From Vulcanimicrobiota bacterium (GTDB lineage Bacteria; Vulcanimicrobiota; Vulcanimicrobiia; Vulcanimicrobiales; Vulcanimicrobiaceae), in NCBI GenBank assembly GCA_027459645.1, contig DAIDHQ010000006.1:1-64000 (forward strand): a stretch of 64,000 nucleotides of DNA, in the 5' to 3' direction. Positions 9,982-16,248 of this stretch are shown in pieces. The position numbers and the translations under genes were made by a program. A model generated the notes under the pieces. The model was not told the origin of the DNA and ran no database searches. It saw nothing but the letters and a program-made list of their open reading frames with translations. Each line of letters opens with the position of its first letter. The first letter of the stretch is position 1.

Positions 9982-10144
9982 TACGCGCGAACATGCGCTA
10001 TGCGCTCAAACGAGCCTGCTTGGCATACGAACCGACCCGGGGGACCTTCGATAGGTGCAAATTACACTTACTCGCCCCCCCAACATTATGCCACTGTTAT
10101 CTTTACTACCACTTTACACTCACCGGATGCCGTGGAGGATACCG
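9982..10144. promoter_or_regulatory. AT-rich divergent intergenic region
   Basis: 163 bp between two divergent genes. Positions 10055-10125 are much more AT-rich than the surroundings (attacactta, ttatctttactacc), as expected for promoters. The stretch ends with the strong ribosome-binding site ggagg at 10133-10137. I cannot assign definite -35/-10 boxes. Confidence 0.4.
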
Positions 10145-11083
10145 TTGAATATTTCCCTTCGCACCGTAGGCGCTTTAGCGTTTGCGGCTACTCTTGCAGC
10201 CTGTAGTGGTGGCGGCTCGCCGTCGCTGCCCGTTTCGCCCCAGGCGCAATCCCACGCCCCCTCATCGGTAAATGCGTTCTCGCTCATCGAGAACGGCAGC
10301 CCGGTTGCGGGCACGCATATCATGCCCTCGGCCGCGAATGCCCAACTGATCGAAATGGCCCATGGTGGCGGCGGCGGCACGAGCGCCGGGAACCTGCTCT
10401 ATGGCGGCGGCCCGGTTCAGCGCAACGCCAAGATCTATCTCGTCTTTTGGGGATGGTCGAGCGATCCGTACGGCGAGCAGGCCCGCATCACCAGCTTCGT
10501 GCAGGGCATTGGCGGCAGCCAGTGGGCCAGCAGCCAGTCGCAGTACTATGACAACACCGGCTCCATCTCGAACGACGCCGCGCTCGGCGGCTCGTGGAGC
10601 GATAACTCCTCAAGCGTTCCAAAGCGGCCCAGCCAGAGCGCCGTTGCGGCGGAAGCTGCCAAGGCGGCCGCACACTTCGGCGATTACTCGGTAAACGCCG
10701 ACTACTTCGTCGCCCTTCCGACCGGCCACGACCCGTCGGGGTTCAAGACGCAGTGGTGCGCGTTCCACAGCAACACGACGGCAAACGGATCGAAGATCGC
10801 CTACACCGACTTCCCGTATCAAACCGACGCCGGTACGAGCTGCGGCGAGAACTCGGTCAACAGTGGAAGCGCCGGCTATCTTGACGGCGTGACCATCGTC
10901 GGCGGCCACGAGATATATGAGGCGGTTACGGATCCGCAACCGTCGACCGGATGGGTTGATTCCAGCGGCGCGGAAACGGGCGACAAATGCGCGTGGAAGA
11001 GCCTGCAGAACACCTCGTTCTCGACGGGCACGTTCCCGACCCAACCGCTCTGGAGCAATTCCGCGGGCGGCTGCGTCCAGTAA
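10145..11083 (+). CDS. exordium-like secreted lipoprotein, putative metal-binding
   Basis: I start this 312-residue protein at TTG 10145 because ggagg ends 7 nt upstream and it gives a clean lipoprotein signal, NISLRTVGALAFAATLAAC, with the lipid-anchored Cys20. Upstream in-frame ATGs at 10055, 10088 and 10127 give poor signal peptides. The mature part has a low-complexity linker, then KIYLVFWGW, and near the C-terminus GGHEIYEAVTDP (residues 253-264) and WVDSSGAETGDKCAW. This layout (YGxW early, HE..EA.T.P then W.D..G.E..D.C late) resembles the phosphate-induced/Exordium family (PF04674). His255, Glu256 and Glu259 could bind a metal, but a peptidase activity is only an inference. Confidence 0.75.
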   Translation: MNISLRTVGALAFAATLAACSGGGSPSLPVSPQAQSHAPSSVNAFSLIENGSPVAGTHIMPSAANAQLIEMAHGGGGGTSAGNLLYGGGPVQRNAKIYLVFWGWSSDPYGEQARITSFVQGIGGSQWASSQSQYYDNTGSISNDAALGGSWSDNSSSVPKRPSQSAVAAEAAKAAAHFGDYSVNADYFVALPTGHDPSGFKTQWCAFHSNTTANGSKIAYTDFPYQTDAGTSCGENSVNSGSAGYLDGVTIVGGHEIYEAVTDPQPSTGWVDSSGAETGDKCAWKSLQNTSFSTGTFPTQPLWSNSAGGCVQ

Positions 11084-11102
11084 CGACTGCCCCTTAAGGC
11101 AC

Positions 11103-11140
11103 AACAAGGCACGCGTGCATAACGCGTGCCTTGTTTGTTT
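11103..11140 (+). terminator. Rho-independent terminator
   Basis: A 14-bp perfect stem (aacaaggcacgcgt at 11103-11116 with acgcgtgccttgtt at 11122-11135) closes a 5-nt loop and is followed by tgtttt. It lies 20 bp after the stop of the exordium-like lipoprotein gene. Confidence 0.88.
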
Positions 11141-11235
11141 TGCTCGGCAAGAATGCGCTCGCCGTCATTCTGCTTCATCGCTTCTTCACGATGATGTGAC
11201 ACGCTGAACGGGCATAGAGTCCCCTAGGAGTTGTC

Positions 11236-11817
11236 ATGACCATCGGAAATCTCGATATTCAGGAACAAGTCCTCGAAGAATTAGCCTTCGATCCAACCGT
11301 TACCGAAAACGATAGCGCCGTCAAACGGGTTCGCGGCGTTCGCGGCATCGCCGACGAATTGACCGTCGAACTGCCGTTCGACCACCGGCGCGACGACGGC
11401 GACATCGCGCTTTCCATCGAGCGTCGATTTAGCTCCAGCACCGTCATTCCCAAGAGCGTCACTTTTGTCGTGCAGGCCGGCTACGTTACCCTCAACGGCG
11501 AGGTGCCGTGGAACTATCAGCGCGAAGCGGCGGCCTCCGAGGCTCGCGCCGTCCTTGGCGTGCGAGCGGTGACCAACGACATTACGGTCAAACCCGGAAC
11601 CCCGCTCGATCCGGACGAAATCAAACGCAAAATCCGTAGCGAATTTGCGCGCCAAGCCGATATGGATGCAAACCACGTGACCGTCGATGCGGCGACGGAT
11701 GAAGTGATTCTCACCGGTACGGTGCGCACGTGGTTCGAGCACGACAAAGCGACGCAAGTCGCGTGGAGCATGCCCGGCGTCAAACAGGTGAAGAACCGCA
11801 TCGTCGTTACGACGTAG
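11236..11817 (+). CDS. BON-domain protein (three units, first one shortened)
   Basis: A 193-residue soluble protein with no signal peptide, built from BON units (OsmY/Y-like phospholipid- or peptide-binding modules). Units 2 (about 50-117) and 3 (about 122-193) are complete, with VTFVVQAGYVTLNGEV and VTVDAATDEVILTGTV beta-hairpins. Unit 1 starts normally (IQEQVLEELAFDPTV) but jumps directly to AVKRVRGVRGIADELTVELP, lacking the roughly 25-30 residues that hold the hairpin, so an in-frame deletion is likely. AGGAG at 11226-11230 precedes the ATG. BON proteins often relate to envelope or osmotic stress. Confidence 0.9.
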   Translation: MTIGNLDIQEQVLEELAFDPTVTENDSAVKRVRGVRGIADELTVELPFDHRRDDGDIALSIERRFSSSTVIPKSVTFVVQAGYVTLNGEVPWNYQREAAASEARAVLGVRAVTNDITVKPGTPLDPDEIKRKIRSEFARQADMDANHVTVDAATDEVILTGTVRTWFEHDKATQVAWSMPGVKQVKNRIVVTT

Positions 11818-11825
11818 CGCCGGGG

Positions 11826-12137
11826 TTATTGCATCCGGTAACTGCCGCTGGGATCGATCGAGATTCGCGCGCTTCCAATCGATAGCGAGCGAATGCCGTG
11901 GTCCCAAAAGCTCAAGATCGTTACGACCACCGGGCGAAGGCGCGCGAGCAGTTCGCGCGCCTTCGTCGATACCGTCAAGGCGTCTTTGACCCACGGCGGA
12001 TGATCGCTCGGGAGGAACGACGTGTCGGCATCGGTTTCCGCCGCCGCGGGAACGATCGGCTCCGCACGCTCAAGCCCGAGCGCGCGCAGCAGGCTTTGCG
12101 GTTCGCGCCGCTCGTCGCCCTCAACGCGCCGCAGCAT
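11826..12137 (-). CDS. hypothetical protein downstream of the FliA-like sigma factor gene
   Basis: A 103-residue ORF with an acidic and Ala-Pro-rich first half and a C-terminal stretch ending GSARISIDPSGSYRMQ. Its first 17 nt overlap the 3' end of the sigma-factor gene on the same strand, consistent with an operon. No family was recognised. The C-terminal part looks like a short beta-rich segment, but no function is proposed. Confidence 0.55.
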   Translation of the reverse strand: MLRRVEGDERREPQSLLRALGLERAEPIVPAAAETDADTSFLPSDHPPWVKDALTVSTKARELLARLRPVVVTILSFWDHGIRSLSIGSARISIDPSGSYRMQ

Positions 12138-12795
12138 TGCACGCCTTTCGCAGCCGCTTCATCGCGGCAAGGTGCAGTTGGGACGCACGCTGCGGCGAGA
12201 TCGACATGCTTCGGCCGATATCCCGGAGCGACTTCGACGAAAAATAGTAGGCCTTAACGACGCGGCGCTGTCGCTCCGGCAACCGCTCAACGAGGGCATG
12301 GACGCCGGCTTGCCGCTCGCGTGCCGTCACGATCGACGCCGGATCGGAAGACCAATCGGACGGAAGTGTCTCTCCCTCGGGCAGCGGCGCATCGAGCGAG
12401 AGCGGGACGTATCGTCGCGCGGCGAGCAGTGCGCGCTCGAATCCCGGACGCGTGCGTTCCAGCTCGCTCGTACTCGGCATATAGCCGGACTCACTGGCGA
12501 TGCGATAACGTGCGAATTCACCGTCGCGCATCGTCCGGCGCGCGCGTTCCGAAACCGGATCCATCCGGCGGATACCATTGAGCATCGAACCGGCGATCAG
12601 ATGACGCGCATACTGTTCGAGCGCGGGACCACGCTGAGGATCGAAGTTGTCGACCGCGCGAATGAGTCCGACGCTGCCGTCGCCGATCAGATCGCCTAAA
12701 TCGACGCTTGGAACCAAGCGATGAATTCGACGCGCGATCTTTCGCACGAGCGGCAGATGGGCGCGAATGAGCGCTTCGCGTTCATCGTTCGTCAT
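12121..12795 (-). CDS. sigma-70 family RNA polymerase sigma factor, FliA/sigma-28-like
   Basis: A 224-residue sigma factor with region 2 (LVRKIARRIHRLVPSVDLGDLIGDG then VDNFDPQRG), a region 3-like segment around residues 90-125, and region 4 (LVERLPERQRRVVKAYYF followed by SLRDIGRSMSISPQRASQL). The overall length and order match FliA rather than ECF sigma factors. I start at ATG 12795, which overlaps the preceding small gene as ATGACGAACGATGA; an in-frame open extension to 12900 has an implausible Arg-rich leader. Its position behind flagellar rod-like genes supports a sigma-28-type role in expressing that set. Confidence 0.88.
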   Translation of the reverse strand: MTNDEREALIRAHLPLVRKIARRIHRLVPSVDLGDLIGDGSVGLIRAVDNFDPQRGPALEQYARHLIAGSMLNGIRRMDPVSERARRTMRDGEFARYRIASESGYMPSTSELERTRPGFERALLAARRYVPLSLDAPLPEGETLPSDWSSDPASIVTARERQAGVHALVERLPERQRRVVKAYYFSSKSLRDIGRSMSISPQRASQLHLAAMKRLRKACNAAAR

Positions 12796-12952
12796 GGCTT
12801 CGCGCCTCCAGGCCCTTTGCGATCTCCGCTGCAAACGCTTGCGCTTCCAACTCGCCGACCGGTCCCGCGCCGCGCAGCGCCGGCTCGAGCATCGATCCAA
12901 TTAGCATCGTTTCGAGCGTCGTTCGCACGAACGACAGCGCGGGCTTATTCAC
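12782..12952 (-). CDS. small FlgJ-like rod-binding protein (N-terminal-domain only)
   Basis: A 56-residue ORF starting at GTG 12952 and ending 14 nt inside the sigma-factor gene. It reads FVRTTLETMLIGSMLEPAL then GELEAQAFAAEIAKGLEA. This pattern recalls the rod-binding N-terminus of FlgJ (FE.lfl.qML..m...g......f..m....la..ia), but it is about half the usual domain length. Context between flagellar rod-like proteins and a FliA-like factor supports the guess. The assignment is tentative. Confidence 0.5.
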   Translation of the reverse strand: MNKPALSFVRTTLETMLIGSMLEPALRGAGPVGELEAQAFAAEIAKGLEARSHDER

Positions 12953-13376
12953 GTTGCACGCCTTCGGTGTTGGCGGTGAGGTAACGCTCCATGCCGATAC
13001 CTTAGCGGGTGTTTCTCACCAACGCGTAAACGCGGTATTACGCCAATATGATGCAGTTGAGCAGGAGCATGCAAGGCGAGAGAGCGTAGCGGTAGATCAA
13101 CATGGCCAACACAGTAATGGACTCAGCAGAGGTGCGTGCCTTTCTGCCATCGCGAGATTCAAAAAGCTCTTCGATGAGGACGATCTCGACGCGTGGTGGG
13201 TCCATGCGAGCGCTCTCGATCTCGCGGAGCGATTCGACGCATGCGCGCCGCAGGCGCCCGCTCTTCAACCCTCGGGCGTCGTGCTCGCGTGCTAAGGACG
13301 ACGGCAACGGTCTTGCGTTACCTGCGATTCGATCCTTCGACTCCGCGCCTTCGGCGCTTCGCTCAGGATGACAAGG
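12953..13376. other. unassigned spacer inside the flagellar-like cluster
   Basis: These 424 bp separate the flgG-like stop from the FlgJ-like start. Positions 13080-13140 are clearly less GC-rich than the neighbours. On the minus strand a 55-codon frame from ATG 13205 (beginning MDPPRVEIVLIEELFESRDG) and on the plus strand a frame ending at 13295 are both open, but neither has a good ribosome-binding site or a recognisable family. The right end holds a palindromic repeat (13322-13376). It may be the remains of deleted genes. Confidence 0.45.
13322..13376. repeat. dispersed palindromic repeat copy
   Basis: Contains gatccttcgactccgcg, the hairpin gcgccttcggcgc, and the end motif cgctcaggatgacaa. 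This is the same family as at 70-187, 8190-8325 and 15153-15266. It sits directly after the stop codon of the flgG-like gene. Confidence 0.7.
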
Positions 13377-14102
13377 TTAGCCACGTTGCAAGTTGTTCGC
13401 GATGCGCAGCATTTCGTCTGCGGCCTGGACGCCTTTCGCATTGGCTTCGTAGGCGCGTTGGGCGGCCAAGATCTGCATCATCGATTCGACGATGGAGACG
13501 TTCGATTTTTCGAGCATGCCAAAGCGCACGCGCGTCGCGCCGTCGTTGCGGGGAGCGATGTGCTGCGGCGATCCCGACGCCGGCGTCGCGAAAAACAAAC
13601 TTCCGGCGCGCTGCAGATGTTCGGGCGCAGCGAATGCCGCCACCGCCACGCGTCCGCACGCTTGCGTATGATTATCGGCAAAGCGGGCGGCGACGGCCCC
13701 GTCGGCGGCCACTTCGGCTTTCACCGCGTCCGGCGGGAGACGAACGCCTTCAAGACGCCATCCTTCCGCATTACGCAACGCCCCATCGGCGGTGCGAGAG
13801 AACTCGCCGTCGCGCGTGTACGCCGTGCGCTTCCCCTGACGCACGACGAAAAACCCCGGCCCCTCAAGTGCCACATCGAAGGGACCGTTGCTCGGTTCGA
13901 GCTTGCCCTGCGTGAGCACCAGATGCGAGCCGACCGATATCGTGCCGAGTGCATCGTCTCCGGGTGCCGCAAGAACGGCAAACGTTTGCGCCGCTTGTTT
14001 AAATCCGGCGACTTCGGAATTCGCGAGGTTGTCGCTGATCGTTTCCAGATTGCGCTGCTGCGCCGACATGCCGCTCGCGGCCGCGAATAACGCGCGGTCC
14101 AC
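13377..14102 (-). CDS. flagellar hook-basal body protein, FlgG/FlgF-like
   Basis: A 241-residue rod/hook-type protein. The N-terminal signature for export and rod assembly is present (ALFAAASGMSAQQRNLETISDNLAN then VAGFKQ), as is the conserved DVALEGPGFFVV and the C-terminal coiled segment (LEKSNVSIVESMMQILAAQRAYEAN-like, ending ADEMLRIANNL). It starts at GTG 14102, overlapping the upstream stop by one base (TAGTG). FlgG is usually about 260 residues, so this is slightly compact. Products of this family assemble the distal rod outside the cytoplasmic membrane after type III export. Confidence 0.92.
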   Translation of the reverse strand: MDRALFAAASGMSAQQRNLETISDNLANSEVAGFKQAAQTFAVLAAPGDDALGTISVGSHLVLTQGKLEPSNGPFDVALEGPGFFVVRQGKRTAYTRDGEFSRTADGALRNAEGWRLEGVRLPPDAVKAEVAADGAVAARFADNHTQACGRVAVAAFAAPEHLQRAGSLFFATPASGSPQHIAPRNDGATRVRFGMLEKSNVSIVESMMQILAAQRAYEANAKGVQAADEMLRIANNLQRG

Positions 14103-14704
14103 TATTTCACCCTCGCGACGTCGTTGCTGGCCTTTTGGCGATCGCCGTCGATCGCGGCGACGACTTTCTCGGCGCTTTCGAAGGCGCGTTGCGCGCCGAT
14201 GACGTCGATCATTTCGTCGATCGCGTTGACGCTCGGCGCCTCCAGATAGCCGGCACGAAGCTGCGCGGACGGTTCGAGCGGAATGCGATCGACGCATCTT
14301 CCGCCGGCCATGACCGCGCCGCGTTCGTCGATTGTCGCGCCTTCGGGAACCTTCAACGGTCCGTGCGCGCCCAAGAGCACGCGCCCTGCGTCGTCGCACA
14401 ATCTGCCGCGGTTATCGCGCACGAAGGCGCCGTTGCGGGTGGCGCTCACGCGGCCCGCGGCGTCGCGCACGTGAAATGCTCCGTTGCCGACCAGAGCCAA
14501 ATCGAAATCCCGCCCCGTGCGCTGCAGCGGCCCCTGTCCGTTCGACCGAACGCCGTCGATCCGAACGCCGTTCGCGGTCAGTGCGCCGCGGGCGACGATG
14601 CGCGCAAAGCCCGTCGTCGAAACGTTTGCGAGGTTACCGGTCGCAATCTCCAGCCGGCGCTGCGCGGCGCCCATCGCCGATGCGGCCCAATCGATGCCAT
14701 CCAT
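14102..14704 (-). CDS. flagellar basal-body rod protein, FlgF-like (short)
   Basis: A 200-residue rod-type protein beginning at ATG 14704 with MDGIDWAASAMGAAQRRLEI and ATGNLANVSTTGF, the standard NLANxxTxGF signature. DFDLALVGNGAFHV and the C-terminal NAIDEMIDVIGAQRAFE complete the family pattern. A TTG at 14725 could extend it by seven residues. It is shorter than usual FlgF (about 245). It is the first gene of the minus-strand cluster and is divergent from the small lipoprotein gene, 45 bp away. Confidence 0.9.
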   Translation of the reverse strand: MDGIDWAASAMGAAQRRLEIATGNLANVSTTGFARIVARGALTANGVRIDGVRSNGQGPLQRTGRDFDLALVGNGAFHVRDAAGRVSATRNGAFVRDNRGRLCDDAGRVLLGAHGPLKVPEGATIDERGAVMAGGRCVDRIPLEPSAQLRAGYLEAPSVNAIDEMIDVIGAQRAFESAEKVVAAIDGDRQKASNDVARVK

Positions 14705-14749
14705 GGCTTGGATGGTAGAGCCCAAGTATGACCGAATCGTTTCCGCGCT

Positions 14750-15112
14750 ATGGATTCAAAGTTGCCGCCGCTTCTTGCCGCCGCGCTTTTCGCCCTCGGC
14801 GCCTGCGCGTCACAGCCCTCGCCGAGCCAGCAGGTTCACGCGACCGAACGCGCGGCGATGGCGCCGCTCAAGGCGCATTACCCGGACGTCGTCATGGGCT
14901 TCGACTTCCACGGTACGACGGTCAACGTCTCGGTCGATTCCAACCAGCTCTACCAAATGGACGACGACAAAGAGGCCGCGCTCAAAGCCGAAGCGCTACG
15001 AACCTGGCGTACGGCATGGCTCGATGCGCATCCGCATCAGCACGGCACGCTGACGATGCGCATCATAGACTTCCGCGCCGTCGAACAGTTCCACAGCCAA
15101 ACGAAGGTGTGA
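14750..15112 (+). CDS. small hypothetical lipoprotein
   Basis: A 120-residue protein with a type II signal peptide, KLPPLLAAALFALGAC, with the lipid-modified Cys at residue 19. The mature part starts with a short Ser/Pro/Gln linker and then has VVMGFDFHGTTVNVSVDSNQ, two beta strands, and a helix rich in Lys/Ala/Glu. I do not recognise a family. It probably sits in the periplasm, anchored by the lipid. Confidence 0.75.
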   Translation: MDSKLPPLLAAALFALGACASQPSPSQQVHATERAAMAPLKAHYPDVVMGFDFHGTTVNVSVDSNQLYQMDDDKEAALKAEALRTWRTAWLDAHPHQHGTLTMRIIDFRAVEQFHSQTKV

Positions 15113-15118
15113 TCGCGA

Positions 15119-15365
15119 CCTCGTCATCCTGAGCGCAGCGGGCGAACAACCTTGTCATCCTGAGCGCAGCGGGCGAAGCCCGCGAAGTCGAAGGATCGCA
15201 TCGGGACAAACGCTCGTGGCGGTTCTTCGTCTGCGCGCCCTTACGGGCGCTCCGCTCAGAATGACACGCAAACGCTCACGGCGGTTCTTCGTCTGCGCGC
15301 CCTTACGGGCGCTCCGCTCAGAATGACACGCAAAATCACGGGCGCTCCGCTCATGATGACACGCG
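15119..15365. repeat. intergenic palindromic repeat cluster with a 62-bp tandem unit
   Basis: Two copies of gtcatcctgagcgcagcgggcga (from about 15122 and 15154) are followed by gtcgaaggatcgca and then two tandem copies (15209-15270 and 15271-15332) of a 62-bp unit with acgctc(g/a)(t/c)ggcggttcttcg, the hairpin gcgcccttacgggcgc and cgctcagaatgacac. A third, truncated copy ends near 15362. The element 15153-15266 is flanked by near-inverse ends. No coding sequence is visible in 15113-15375. Confidence 0.8.
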
Positions 15366-15375
15366 AACGCGCGCG

Positions 15376-16248
15376 TTAGCGCATGCGGCGGAAAATCGGT
15401 TCGTCGGCGACGACTTGCCGGAAGGCTCGCTCGTGTACGGTGTTCGATAGCGATTCGTTCTGGCCGAGGCCGAGAAAACCCAAGTGCATCAGGCTATCGA
15501 AGAACAGGCGATGCAGCCGGTACTGAACGGCGCCGTTGAAGAGCGGAAGCAACCCGCGGGCCACGATCGCGTGGAATTCGTTGATCGAGCCGTCTTCCAC
15601 GGGATTGTGCCGCGCGAACATCACGTTCTCGCGCAGAATCGCCTTCGGCATCGCATACCGCGGCGCAATTTCGAAATATTCAGAAAGCGTCACCTCTAAG
15701 CCGGCTTGCCGTGCGAGGGCGTAAAACTCGGATTCCGAACGATGCTCGTAATAGCCGTTCTTTGCAACGGCCGCCGTGACGTCGCTCACGCAGGTCGCGT
15801 AAATGATCGTGCGATCCAACAGCCCCGCTTGCGCGAGGAGCGCCGCAAGGCTATATGCGTCGCCGCCCGTACCGCTGCCCGGCACCCAGAGGCGCACGAA
15901 CGAGTAGGTCTGCAGCAGCGGAATCACGTTGACCGCAAATGCCTGCAAGAACCGTGGATCGTGGAAGAGCGTCGATGCGCCGCCGCTCATCGACACCAAG
16001 AACGACGCGAGCGCATGTTCGTCGTGCAGCAGACGGTCTTGCAGCCCGCTGATCGTCGCGATCCCTTCCTGACGCATCGCATCGGCTATGCGTCGCCGCA
16101 GCGCCGACTGATTGAAGTTGCGGAAGTCATAACCTCCGTACCGCAATAGCGCGTCGAGGAAGAGTTGCAGCTCTATGTCTGCCAGCTCGTCCCGGCGCAG
16201 ATTCATCGCCGGGACGGCCGAAGCGAGCATTTCTATTTGCTCAACCAT
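15376..16248 (-). CDS. CheR-like methyltransferase-fold protein, apparently degenerate
   Basis: A 290-residue protein with the CheR two-domain plan: an N-terminal helical domain with [19 protein letters not shown] (residues 37-55) and a C-terminal SAM-methyltransferase-like domain. Key positions differ from active CheR. The SAM motif expected as GCsxGEEpYS reads [10 protein letters not shown], the VTEFFRD segment reads GGASTLFHD, and the FDxIxCRNVLIYF motif reads [14 protein letters not shown]. It overlaps the 3' end of the poly-HAMP kinase gene by 16 nt, so it is probably co-translated with it and may act as a binding partner. Loss of methyltransferase activity is inferred. Confidence 0.8.
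   Translation of the reverse strand: MVEQIEMLASAVPAMNLRRDELADIELQLFLDALLRYGGYDFRNFNQSALRRRIADAMRQEGIATISGLQDRLLHDEHALASFLVSMSGGASTLFHDPRFLQAFAVNVIPLLQTYSFVRLWVPGSGTGGDAYSLAALLAQAGLLDRTIIYATCVSDVTAAVAKNGYYEHRSESEFYALARQAGLEVTLSEYFEIAPRYAMPKAILRENVMFARHNPVEDGSINEFHAIVARGLLPLFNGAVQYRLHRLFFDSLMHLGFLGLGQNESLSNTVHERAFRQVVADEPIFRRMR

Noticed and set aside
13102-13371. 89-codon plus-strand ORF in the flagellar-like spacer
   Set aside because: Ser/Arg-rich, ends inside the dispersed repeat, no ribosome-binding site; equally open frames exist in other phases.
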